From NCBI GenBank assembly GCA_023375785.1, contig SZWC01000810.1:287052-351051 (forward strand): a DNA stretch of 64,000 bases, written 5' to 3'. A program made the position numbers and the translations under genes. A model generated the notes under the pieces. It was not told the origin of the DNA. It was given only the letters and a program-made list of their open reading frames with translations, and did no database searches. Every line of letters starts with the position of its first letter. The stretch's first letter is position 1. This document shows positions 12,134 through 22,833 of the stretch, one piece after another. The stretch comes from Penium margaritaceum. Its lineage: Eukaryota > Streptophyta > Zygnematophyceae > Desmidiales > Peniaceae.

Positions 12134-12857
12134 TGTTGGCTCTAGTGGGTGTGGAGGCACCCTCAAGAATGCCTAGCTCTCATTGGTTCACGCTACCGAG
12201 GTTTGGGACAGCCAATGGACACCAATGGTGAAGAGTGTGGAGCACAAGGATCATGGATATGAGTGGGCAGAACATGTCGCATTCAATATATCTGAATTGA
12301 AACACGTTTTTGTTACTTAGCATAGTGATATTACATCAAATCCTTACATCCTGTGATCTATGCTTTCCAATGCATCCAAGCACTCCCAAAACGGAGCAGT
12401 AGAGCCCCTGGTACGGCCGTCGAAGTAACCCTTGGTGGAGCCGTCCACCTGGCCTTGCACTCTAGGCAATGGGAGGTGCTTCGACGACGAACCGTCGAAG
12501 CGCCTTTCCTCACCCAGAGTCAAGGAGAAGTTCATCCTGGTCAAAGACATCCTCATGGTTACCTCATTCATGCCCCTGGTGCATTTGGAGCCCATAAGGA
12601 ACGAACTCGGATCACTGGTGGTGGATTATCACGCCACCCATGGCGGGTACCAGATTCCACCCTTCCAACACCCGATTTTTGGGCTGGGCTAACTTTCTTA
12701 ATACTCACTCAAATTGAGCGATTCAAAGCTCGATCCTGCATGGAACAATCCAAGGAATCAAAATCTAAATTCAGGTAAGGTGTTTGACCATTCATCAATG
12801 GTCAAACCAGGGAGTGCAATCAATGGCACTCATGGCAAGGGGCACACCATGTCAACA
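12134..12857 (-). repeat. Copia D 3' LTR (left copy)
   Basis: A 724 bp LTR with termini TGTTG / CAACA, homologous to 17328-18052. On the minus strand it starts TGTTGACATGGTGTG, similar to the LTR start of copia A (TGTTGACATAGTATG). The flanks ctttc (12129-12133) and cttgc (18053-18057) match at four of five positions and are the likely target duplication. Confidence 0.9.
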
Positions 12858-12869
12858 ATCTCCCCTTTG
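12858..12869 (-). promoter_or_regulatory. Copia D polypurine tract
   Basis: Reads CAAAGGGGAGAT on the minus strand, directly before the 3' LTR. It resembles the copia A tract AAGGGAGAGAT. Confidence 0.75.
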
Positions 12870-15800
12870 CACCGCAGCCTTGATGCCCTGTCCTTAGAAC
12901 CTGTAGCATTTAAAACTTCAGAGCGCAGACCAAGCTCCATGCAGCTCACTTTGTGCCTGTCCTTGGGCTGTGCCTTGGTCATGGCATTGGCAAGGATGCG
13001 CTTAGTGCCACAATGCACAATAGCCGCATCTCCCTTCACCACCAAGTCCTGCGCATAGTGATGACGGATCTCGATGTGCTTGGTCCTCCTGTGCAGCACC
13101 GGATTCTGGGTCAGGTTGATGGCACTCATGTTGTTAACATTGAGCACCGTCGGCTTCCTTTGTGGCACGCCGATCTCCTTTAGCAGCCGACGTAGCCACA
13201 CCACCTCCTTTGCGGCTTCCGCGAGCGCAATGTACTCCGCTTCGATACTAGACAATGCCACACAGTCCTGCTTCCTGCTTGCCCATGAAACTGCTGCACC
13301 ACCAAGCACAAAAACGTACCCAGGCGTTGGTTTTCTGTCATCCACATCACCAGCCCAGTCGGCACTAGAGTAGCCGACCAACTGAAGGGAGTCATCATGC
13401 GCTCCCCTTCCAAACACGAGCCGCGACTGTTTTGTCGCCTTCAGATAGCAGAGGATCCGCTTCACCGCTTGCCAATGCAGCAGCCCGGAGTCCACAACAT
13501 AGCGGCTCACTTGGCCCTCCGCGAAGGCGAGGTCGGGCCGCATTGCCGCCATGGCGTACATGATGCTCCCCACCGCGGACTGGTATGGCATACCTGCCTC
13601 CTTCTCCCCGTCCGTGAATTGGGCCCATGCTCGAGATCAACTCACATGTGGTGGTCATGGGTGTGCAGATGGGGTTCCACTCCTCCATTTTGTAGCGGCG
13701 GAGCACCTCTTGCACGTACTTTGCCTGCCCCATCTCGAGGGTTCGTGCCTTGCGGTCCCTCTTGATGGCAACGCCAAGGTAGTACTCGAGCTCGCCCATG
13801 TCGGTCATTTTGAACCGACCGCCCAGCTGCCGCTTCAGGTTCACCAACTCCTCCATGTCCGATGACACGAGGATGAGGTCATCCACGTAAAGGACCACGA
13901 TCTGGTACAACCCCGACTGCTTCCGTACGTACATGCTCTGATCCACTTCGCAGCGCTTGAAGCCAAGCTCGGCCATGAAGCCATCCATTTTCAGGTACCA
14001 CATGAGTGGCGCTTGCTTCANGGCAACGCCAAGGTAGTACTCGAGCTCGCCCATGTCGGTCATTTTGAACCGACCGCCCAGCTGCCGCTTCAGGTTCACC
14101 AACTCCTCCATGTCCGATGACACGAGGATGAGGTCATCCACGTAAAGGACCACGATCTGGTACAACCCCGACTGCTTCCGTACGTACATGCTCTGATCCA
14201 CTTCGCAGCGCTTGAAGCCAAGCTCGGCCATGAAGCCATCCATTTTCAGGTAGCACATGAGTGGCGCTTGCTTCAGCCCGTAGAGCGCCTTGCAAAGCTG
14301 GCACACCTTTCCCGGAATGCGTTCACCCCCTCCGGCACCTCCATGAGGACCTCCTTGTCTAGGTCATCGTTGAGGAACGCGGTTTTCACGTCCATTTGGT
14401 GGACTTCGTAGTCGTGCGCCGCTGCCACCAAGAGGATGGAACGGATGGAGGCGAACTTCACCACCGGCGGAATGTTTCTTCGTAGTGTTCACCCTTCCGC
14501 TAGGCGTACCCCTTCGCAACCAGCCGCGCCTTGTACCGCTCCAACTTCCCCTCCTTGATGAGCTTCTTCTTGAAGATGTACTTGGAGCTAATGATTTTCT
14601 TGCCCTCCAGCCTGTCAATCAGCTGCCAAGTGCCATTCTCTTAATGGGAAGCAAGCACGGATTTTATAGCTCCCTTCCACTTAGCCCCATCCTTCTGCTG
14701 CAATGCCTCCTTGACGGTCTCGGGCTCCTCTTGTGCAAAGAACTCTCAAGCGAACCCAGTCCATGTGCTCTGCGCGGCATCGTACCGCTTTTCCATCCTC
14801 CTTGCATGTCCGCTTCCTCGGGGCTGCTGCTGTTGAGGCTGCTTCTGCTGCTCTCTCACGGCGCCACTTGCACCGTTGGCCTGCTTCCCCTCTCTTGGGC
14901 ACCGCGGAGATAGAGGCTCGCTCCCTGCCTCCTCATTCAGCTCCACTGCCGCCGGCGCTTCAGACTCAATGTCCGACTCGGCTGAATGCAAATCAGCCAC
15001 TCCCCCATCCCCCGGATGGTTATCGCCGGCTGGAGCCGCTTGGACGTCACCCTCTTTTACGTCCTCCGGCGTCTTCCATTCGAGGAGTGGCAGCGACTCC
15101 CCACCCTTGGAGAGACCCGCGTCCTCATCCATCCAATGGCTGTCCTCGTTGAACGTGACGTCGTGACTCTTCACGATCTGCTGCGTGCACGGGTCGAAGA
15201 GCCGGTACGCCTTGCTCCTGCTCTCGTACCCGACTAAGATGCACCGGCGAGTCCGTGGGTCCAGCTTGCCTCGCCCCTTCCATGCCTGCACAACAGCATG
15301 TGCAACACAACCAAATGTGCGGAGGTGTGCCTCAGTTGGCTTCCCTCTGCTCCACACTGCTTGTGGCATTTTCTACACCTTGGACTCCGCGTCTTTTAGC
15401 GGCTTCGTCGGCGTCAGGTTCATGATGTACGCTGCTGGCCGTGCCGCTTCAACCCAGTACAGTTGCGCGAGGCCGGCATCGCTCAACATGGACCGGACCA
15501 TATTGAGGATGGTGCGGTTCGCCCTCTCGGTGACGCCGTTCTGCTGTGGAGATTGTGGCATTGCTTTGTGCCACACGATCCCCTTGATCTTTATCCATGC
15601 CGAGCAGCCCTCGTACTCACCGCCGTTGTCGCTCCGGATCGCCTTCACCTTCAACCTTGTTTGCTGCTCCACTGCCGCCACAAACTCCTGCACACAATTC
15701 AGGACATCACTCTTCCTCTTGATGATGTAGAGGTAGAGCTTGCGGCTGTGATCGTCGATGAATGTCACAAAGTAGCGAGTGCCTCCAATAGAGCTCTCGA

Positions 15801-17260
15801 ATGGTCCGCACACGTCAGTGTGGACCACCTCCAACTTCGTCGATGCACGCGTCCCTTTGCCATGGAACGGTTGCCGTGTCGCCTTGACGACTATGCACGG
15901 CTCACACACGGCATTCTTGGCTGTGTTAAGGCTCTTGACCTCAAGACCCCGCACTACAGTTGAGGGAGCGATGTGGCACAAGCGGCGGTGCCACAGGTCC
16001 AGGTCTCCATCGTCCTTCTTCGCAAGGTGGGCGACTTCAGATCCGTGCCCGGCTGCCAAGGATTTTTGCACGGAGCAGGTACAAGTCGTCCTCTTGCTTT
16101 CTGCGTGCAATCACCTGGTCGTTCCCCTCCTTGTGGATGATGGCCTCCTTCTTGTTGAAGAGCACCTCGAGCCCCTTGTCGGTGAGGCGGCTCACCGAGA
16201 GCAGATTTGCCCCAAAGTTGGGCATGTGGAGCACATCATGAATTGTGCTCGTGACAGCCTCCCCGTCCACATCCATCTCAATGCGGACGTTGCCCTCACC
16301 GGCAGCCAACTCTGTTTTGCCTTTGGCCACTGTCATGCACCGCTCCGAGGCGCTATAGGTGATGAATGCCGCCCGGTTGCATTGTGTGTGGCGCCTTGAT
16401 CCGGAGTCAATCACGGAGACTCTCGGATCTGTCAAGTCGGCGGACTCCTTCACCATCATTGCGAGATCGTCCTTCTTTCCAGCCTTCCCCGGCTGGTCCG
16501 AATTACCGTTGGTGTAGTTGCGTGCATAGTAGCCTTGTTTGCCATAGTTGTAGCACTCCCCCTTGTTGTCACCTTTCTTGGTGCCCTGCTTGGCACCCTT
16601 CCCCTTCTTGCCTCCCCCTCCACCTTGAGGGCGGACGGCATAGGCAGAACTTGACGTTGCCCTGCTCTCTCTCCCACCACGCCGCATCCATTCGTTGCGG
16701 ACGTACAAAGGCGCCTTCGGGTACTTCAGCTCATCGGTGGACCAGCCGCCTACGACGGTGATCATGGTACTCCAACTATCCGGCAAGGCCAGAAGGAGGA
16801 TCACGGCTTGCAGCTGAGGGTCAACCTTCCATCCGGTGGCTACGCACTCGGTAATGAGGGACTCAATCTACTACAGGATCTCCATGATGTCGTTGCCTTC
16901 GTTGGCTCGGAGGGTAGCGAGCCTCTTGAAGACGAAGAGCTGGTTAGCGAGGTTGGTGGACTGGTAGATGGTGTGGAGCTTCTTCCAGGCCTCCGCGGCC
17001 TCCGTCCATCCTTGAATCAGTGCGCGCTGTGGGGGAGCTACCGCTAACACCAACAATGCAAGCGCTTTCTTGTTGCCCTTCTTGTACTTGTCCACTTCCT
17101 CCGGCGTCGTGGTATATGGAGGGGCGGTTTCTTTACCGCCGACCAGCTCAAGCAGGCCCTTGTCATCGAGGTAGAACTCAAACTGCCACCTCCACAAAGG
17201 GAAGCCGTCCCCATCAAACTTGGAGACGGCGCCGATGCTCTCTTGCTCGGTTGTTGCCAT
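12861..17260 (-). pseudogene. Copia D Gag-Pol polyprotein with stops and frameshifts
   Basis: A nearly full-length copia polyprotein read on the minus strand. Gag starts at ATG 17260 (MATTEQESIGAVSKFDGDGF). Two consecutive stops near 16867-16873 stand where homologues would have residues joining EIL to IESLITEC. The zinc knuckle is ruined (CYNYGKQGYYARNY). Protease shows VIDSGSRRHTQC. After a frameshift near 16060 come LWHRRLCHIAPS with CEPC, and the integrase core (HTDVCGPF, RSDNGGEYEG, NGVTERANRT). One stop lies at 15373. The hinge ends near 14746. RT follows in shifted frames (YKARLVAKGY, HQMDVKTAFLN, VVLYVDDLILVSS) and carries a duplication at an N. RNase H is intact in 13591-12830 (SADWAGDVDDRK, SIEAEYIALAEAAKEVVWLRR, NNMSAINL). 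The last frame runs through the polypurine tract into the LTR, so the original stop has been lost. Confidence 0.92.
13767..14275. repeat. 254 bp duplication around a single N
   Basis: Positions 13767-14020 and 14022-14275 are almost identical (I see one base difference, 'taccac' versus 'tagcac') and are separated by one N at 14021. The duplication repeats the RT YVDD region in the translated frame. A one-base gap between near-identical flanks suggests two contigs that were joined without merging their overlap, so this is probably an assembly artefact. Confidence 0.85.
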
Positions 17261-17310
17261 GGAGCGTGTCAGTAGCGTGAAAGATGAGGAGCTAGGGTCC
17301 TTCTAGGCAC

Positions 17311-17325
17311 GTGGGCCCATAACCC
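17311..17325 (-). promoter_or_regulatory. Copia D primer-binding site (anticodon arm of initiator tRNA-Met)
   Basis: On the plus strand the sequence GTGGGCCCATAACCC equals the anticodon stem-loop of plant initiator tRNA-Met as I know it. The element reads on the minus strand, so its RNA would be complementary (GGGTTATGGGCCCAC) and lies two bases inside the 5' LTR. This matches the half-tRNA priming known for Drosophila copia rather than the usual 3'-end priming. Confidence 0.75.
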
Positions 17326-17327
17326 TT

Positions 17328-18052
17328 TGTTGGCTCTAGTGGGTGTGGAGGCACCCTCAAGGATGCCTAGCTCTCACTGGTTCATGCTACCAAGATTTGG
17401 GGAAGCCAATGGACACCAATGGTGAAGAGTGTGGAGCACAAAGATCACGGATATGAGTGGGCAGGAGACGTCGCATTCAGTAGATCTGAATCGAAACAGG
17501 TTTTTGTTTTATAGCATAATGAGATAACATCAGATCTTTATAGCCTGTGATCTAAGATTTCCATCTCATCCAAGCACGCCCAAAACGGAGCAGTAGAGCT
17601 CCTGCTACTTCCGTCAAAGTAACCCTTGGTGGAGCCGTCCACCTGGCCTTATACTCTGGGCAACGGGAGGCGCTTCGACGATGACCCGTCGAAGCGCCTT
17701 TCCTCACCCAGAAGTCAAGGAGAAGTTCATCCTGGTCAAGGACGTCCTGATGGTTACCTCATTTATGCCCCTGGTGCATTTGGAGCCCATTAGGAACGAA
17801 CTCGGATCACTGGTGGTGGATTATCCCGCCACCCATGGCGGGTACCAGATTCCACCCGTCCAACACCCGATTTTTGGGCTAGGCTAACTTTCTGAATACT
17901 CACTCAAATCGAGCGATTTAGAGCTCTATCCTGCATGGAAAAATCCAAACAATTGAAATCTAAAGTCAGATCAGGTTTTCGATGACTCCTCAGTGGTCGA
18001 ACCAGGGAGTACACTCAACAGCACTCATGGCAAGGGGTACACCATGTCAACA
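17328..18052 (-). repeat. Copia D 5' LTR (right copy)
   Basis: A 725 bp LTR with TGTTG / CAACA termini, homologous to 12134-12857. It would carry the promoter for the minus-strand element. The short plus-strand open frame seen here and in the left copy is a shadow of the LTR. Confidence 0.9.
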
Positions 18053-18775
18053 CTTGCTACTCCATGTTGGGTTATTGTACGCCGCTCCTCCTTGTTCCCT
18101 CGACCCTCTCCTTCTCCTGCCCTCCTCGACCCCACATTTGCCTCCTCTCTTCCCTGCGGTTGCATTTGTCCCTGTACCCTTCCCTACCTCTTCCCCTCTT
18201 CCTACCTGACCTCACGCTTTTCCTATCACTCCGTTCCCTTCTGCCTCCCCTCAACATCCTACCCTCTCCCCACCTCCCGTGCTTGCTCCTAGCCCACTCC
18301 CATGTTCCCTACCTCTGTCTCCGCCCCCAATTTTGTGTTTTTCCCTTCCCGAACACCCCCCAACCCTTTTCGAGAAGCTCTCAGTTGTCCATGCTCCCCT
18401 CCGTATGCATCCTCCCACCTCCTTTCTCACCTCTTTGACCTTGCTGCCCTCCTCCTCCACATGCCTCATCTCTTCCCCATCCTCTTCCTCCACATCTCGT
18501 ACCCTCCTGCCGTATACCTATCACCCTTGCCATGCTCGTGGTCTTCACTTCTTCTACCTTGAGTTCTGCCATGCCTTGGATACCAGCACAAACCACCAGT
18601 TTGTCAGTGCTTCTCTGATTGGTGCTCGTGCTCTTACAGTCACATGGACTCCTCCCACTTCCTCTTTCCACCCATCCATTGATGATTTTGATCCCCTCAC
18701 CCTTGCCGACATCCTCTCTTGTCTCGATACCACGATGTCCTTGAGCACGCTAACCTTCTCCCTGGTCCCATAACG
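18053..18775 (+). pseudogene. Copia C hinge region, second part
   Basis: This continues the Pro/Ser-rich, pyrimidine-rich stretch interrupted at 12133. The open frame at 18279-18773 changes from Pro/Ser-rich to a more ordinary composition near 18530, approaching the RT domain. There is no known domain. Confidence 0.5.
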
Positions 18776-19460
18776 ATCAAGGTCGAGTTCTTCCTCCACA
18801 AGAAGTTGACCGCTGTGGGTACCATCGACTGGTACAAGGCTCGCCTAAATGCCAAGGAGTACGCTCATGTCTCAGGTGTTTACTTTGGTGACACCTACAT
18901 CCCGATCGGCCGCTTTTTGATAAGTCGTGCTTTCATATATGTCAGAGCTTCCTTCTAGTGGGAGCTTCAACAGATGGACGTGAACGTCTTTCTCTCCAGC
19001 CGTCTTGAGGAGGAGCTGTACATGGCTCAACCCCTTATTTTTCTTACCACTCCAAGAAGGTATGCCACCTTTGTCGTACGCTGTATGGTCTTTGCTAGTC
19101 TCCTTGCTGTTAGAGAGAGGAACTCAGCACGACCCTTGTCTGTGGGGATTTGCGCCCAAGCCAGTCCGACCGTTCCCTGTTTGTCCGTAGCATGCCCTTG
19201 GTGTCCACCTTGATTCTAGTGTATGTGGACAACATCCTCATCACCTCAACCTCCTATGCAATCGACAAGTCCAAGGATCTTCTCTCCTCAGCGTAGCACA
19301 TAAAGGATCTTGGTCTTGCATTCATGCTTCTCAATATGCGGCTTGCGTGGCTCCCTCGTTGTCTGCTTGTCCACCGGGGGCGCTACATGCAGACCCTCTC
19401 TGATTGCTTCTCATCTATCATTAACCAGTCATGATGTCTTCTCCCTGCATCCTCTCTTAT
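18776..19460 (+). pseudogene. Copia C reverse transcriptase, broken
   Basis: RT copies element RNA into DNA. Visible pieces are IDWYKARLNAKEYAHVSGVY and FGDTYIPIGRF (18825-18915), a stop at 18956, WELQQMDVNVFLSSRLEEELYM (18958-19025), and LILVYVDNILITS (about 19208-19245), in which the catalytic YVDD is YVDN. Stops and frame changes separate the pieces. The order and motifs are those of copia RT. Confidence 0.85.
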
Positions 19461-19488
19461 GCCCCGGAGCACCTAGCTCGCCCATCGT

Positions 19489-20193
19489 GTGGATCTCGAT
19501 ATCGAGTTGGGTGAGCCAGAGTCCATCATCACCTTCCTGTCCATCATCAGCGTGCTCACGTACCTTGCTGGCACCACCCATGTGGACATGGCCTATGCGG
19601 TGAATGTCCTTGCTCAGTATGCTCGTGATCTTTGTGCAACACACGTCCACACTGTTGCTATGTCTTGCGCTATGTCCTCGGGTCCGCCCGGGCTGGCCTT
19701 GTCTTCTTGGCTGCGTCTAGCACGCCCCTCCTTCGGCCAAGCCAACAGTGACTACGCTAGCGGCTTGGATGCTCAGAGTCGCAATGGCTTCGTCTTCCTT
19801 CTTGGGGCCATCGTCATTTTCTGGCGTAGCAAAAAACAGCATTGCATTGCTTGCAACACGGATGAGGCAAAGTACATGGCCTTGGATGGCACCGCCGTTG
19901 AGGTTGTGTGGCACTGTTGCCTCCTTGGCAAGTTTTGTCCGTCCATCATGCCGGTGCCCCTCTACACTGACAAGGAGAGAGGTCTGTCAATAGCCAGGAT
20001 AGCCGGTGTGCTTCACCTTCGTAGAAAGCATATCAATGTCGAGCACCATTACGTGCATGACGTGGTCTCTGCTGGAGACCTCTCTCTCGCGTTCATCACT
20101 ATGGAGTTTCAGCTTGTTGAATTCCTCACAAATGCCCGCAACCAGCCCTCGTTCATCTCGAGCATCGCCACGGCACCCTTCCGTGCTGGCTGA
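19489..20193 (+). pseudogene. Copia C RNase H domain
   Basis: A 234-codon open frame with copia RNase H features: TYLAGTTHVDMAYAVNVLAQ, SRNGFVFLLGAIVIFWRSKKQ, TDEAKYMALDGTAVEVVW and HINVEHHYVHDVV. In functional enzymes the second motif reads (S)(T)EAEY; here it is DEAKY. The Asp of the third motif is in YTDKERGLSIA. It is the longest intact part of copia C and ends in TGA at 20191-20193. Confidence 0.85.
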
Positions 20194-21440
20194 TCATGCC
20201 TTCTCCTCTCTTGCTTCATCTACTCTGTTGCTCCTTGCCTGTGTCGTGTGGCCATCTCCTTGATGGCTGCCTCTCCGCTGCCTCCGTATACCTTGTCCCC
20301 TCTCCCTGTGTCTCCATCTGTCTACGCTCCATGCAGGTTGACTCCACCGGTCTACCTCGGCATCGGCTCGCCATGTTCACCTGATCTCTACCCATGCCTG
20401 TGTGTTATGCCCTCCCCCTCTCCATGTACACCCTTTCCAACTCTGTTGTCGTGTGTCTCTGGGCAGTGAGATGCAGGTCCTTGACTCTTCCTCTGTGAAG
20501 TTCTCTTGCTTGCGCCCATCACGAAATCAGCAGTCTCGGCCGGCAGAGCTACTAAGGAGTTCGGTGCTTCTCGACAGGTGCTTTTGGCCGGGTGCTGCTG
20601 ATTAGTTGCTTCTCAACGGGGGCTTCTGGACGGGTGCTCCTTGTGTGGTGCTATTGGATGGGTGCTTCTGAACGGGTATTCTTGGAGGTCTGCTTCTACC
20701 TTGACGCTCCTGGCTGGTGCTCGTGGGCAGTCTATCCGCATGCCTCTGGCAGTGTGCAAGAAGGTATCATTGGTGGTGGTGCACGTGTTGTTGCCTCTTG
20801 AGGGTGTGTTTTGTGTATCTACCACGGCATTTCCTCTCCCTTCTGGTAGATTACACTTGGATGCTCCTCCGGCGATGCTCTTCTTCTAGGTGGTACTGCT
20901 CCCGGCCGCTGGATTCGCCAGGATGCAGCGGCCATGCCGCTAGCCGCATCCGCCGTGTGGTGGATGTGACTAGTGGCATGGTGTTCAAGCCTATTTCTTT
21001 TGACACCCCCCCCGCTAACGCTGTCGTGTTAAAGTAGTTGAACCTGTGACTACTTAGTACACCTACTTTAGTCGTAGGTGACTTCCTGTTCCCACCTGCC
21101 CGTTCGGCCATCCATGTTAGGATTTACTTGTGATGTGCACTTGCCTGTATGCGCCCTATCAAGCCTGGTTCTGTTTTTTGCCCGAGCAGTATCTGTTGCA
21201 GCACCAACGCGGGTGCTGCAATAGATGCATGTGCTCCACAGTTATTCGTGCAGTGACAATTGTAGCACCAACGCGGCCATGTTTTGTGTCACCTTTCTCA
21301 AGGTGACATGGACGTGCTCCAAATGCACAGCCATGCTTGTTGTACTTTCGGAATGTTTCTGTGCCTGCTCGGCTATCGTGCCTCACGTTTTGCATAGTTA
21401 TAGGGATTTGGAACAGCGTCAAGCTTGACGCCTCCGAGGT
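20194..21440. other. Presumed 3' part of copia C, with short degenerate repeats
   Basis: No coding domain is visible. At about 20555-20735 the motif 'ggtgcttctggacgg' recurs imperfectly about eight times, forming a degenerate minisatellite. A short inverted repeat (gcagcacc ... ggtgctgc) lies near 21197-21218. This may be the untranslated 3' end or LTR of copia C, but no TG...CA termini could be fixed. Confidence 0.4.
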
Positions 21441-21466
21441 ACATTCCGATAGGAGTGTCGCACCAT

Positions 21467-21553
21467 AGCTCAGTTCAATTACTTCTTTACCTAAGTTTTC
21501 ACTGTTATCCGCCTTGATCCCCTCTTTGTAACTAACTCTCTGCCTCGATCCCT

Positions 21554-21593
<40 letters not shown>

Positions 21594-21706
21594 NNNNNNN
21601 NNNNNNNNNNNNNNNNNNNAGCTCAGTTCAATTACTTCTTTACCTAAGTTTTCACTGTTATCCGCCTTGATCCCCTCTTTGTAACTAACTCTCTGCCTCG
21701 ATCCCT

Positions 21707-21776
<70 letters not shown>
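21467..21776. repeat. Duplicated flanks around a 26 bp N gap, with (CT)n tracts
   Basis: The block from 'agctcagttcaatt' through a (CT)n tract occurs at 21467-21593 and again at 21620-21775, separated by Ns at 21594-21619. The CT tracts span about 21558-21591 and 21713-21775. The duplication most likely reflects a failed merge at the microsatellite, not a biological repeat. Confidence 0.8.
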
Positions 21777-21778
<2 letters not shown>

Positions 21779-22260
21779 GCTTCTGAGAGCTCCAGTCCCT
21801 CACAACTCTTGAGAGCCCCAAACCACCCATGCAACTAAGTGTCGCACTTCCCGCCTCATAAACCCAAGAGCCTCTACTCTAGGGTCTCCTCCCTCCTTGC
21901 CCACCCTCTCCTCTCTTCCCTCTCTCACTAGCTCCCTGCTTTGGCCCTGTTCAACAGTTATCCTTGTGTATGATAATCATTGAATTCATATCATGGAAGC
22001 CTCTTCTGCAGTAAAAATTTTTACGGACATAATGTGATTTATTACATATCAAAATTCGGTTCATAACACAAATAAATTTTTGTGTATGAATGTTCATCCC
22101 TTCACCATTGTTTTTTTTCTTGAAAGTCCATAAAAAACAATGCCGCTTCAAGTCCCTAGCCTTGCTACATTGCATATCTCCTTGTGTCCTTCACCCCTGC
22201 TCTGTGCTATTACAGTATCCACAGACAACATCCATGTGGCTTTTTCTTCTCCTCGTACTT

Positions 22261-22324
<64 letters not shown>

Positions 22325-22833
22325 ATCACTGTTCACCTCCTCCTCAACTCTCTCGCTTTGGTACCTTCCCTCACACCAAATCCTTCCCTCCCTACTTCCA
22401 CCATCCTACCCTCTTCATGACCCTCTTCCACCTCCCCCAAAATCCCATCCCCCACTTCCACTTCTTTACCCTATATGTCTCTCCCAACTCCAACCTCTAC
22501 TCGTTACCTTCTCTTCACTCCTTGCCTCACTTCCTCACTCCATGGAGGGTTGAAAACACCCCATTCTTTGGTTTAACATTATGTGTTGGCAATTATGATT
22601 TACATTCTACATTGTTGTACCAGAAAGTCATTTGTTTAATGAATAAACTGTATAATGTCTACAACATGATGCAGATAACAGATTCTAGAAAAGGAAATAA
22701 TACTCCGAAAAACTTGAATAGTGGGGCCCAACAGGTTCCCTTTCGATGCATGGGATATCTTGAAACCCCCATTCAAACCCCTTGCAAATATTTTTAAAAA
22801 AGTCACAAACATCCTCTATGGAGGGGTTTGTGA
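21777..22833. other. Non-coding stretch with a (CT)n microsatellite
   Basis: The segment 21775-21850 resembles 1820-1890 (words 'gagagc', 'agtccctca', 'caactaagtgtc'). A (CT)n microsatellite fills 22262-22316. Open frames through it are repeat-driven or lack any known motif. No gene is supported. Confidence 0.5.

Noticed and set aside
13395-14306. Tandemly duplicated RT domain in copia D
   Set aside because: The duplicate copies are separated by a single N and nearly identical, as at two other gaps; assembly error is the simpler reading.
21159-21830. Glu/Arg-repeat coiled-coil protein on the minus strand
   Set aside because: It is a translation of (CT)n microsatellites across an N gap.
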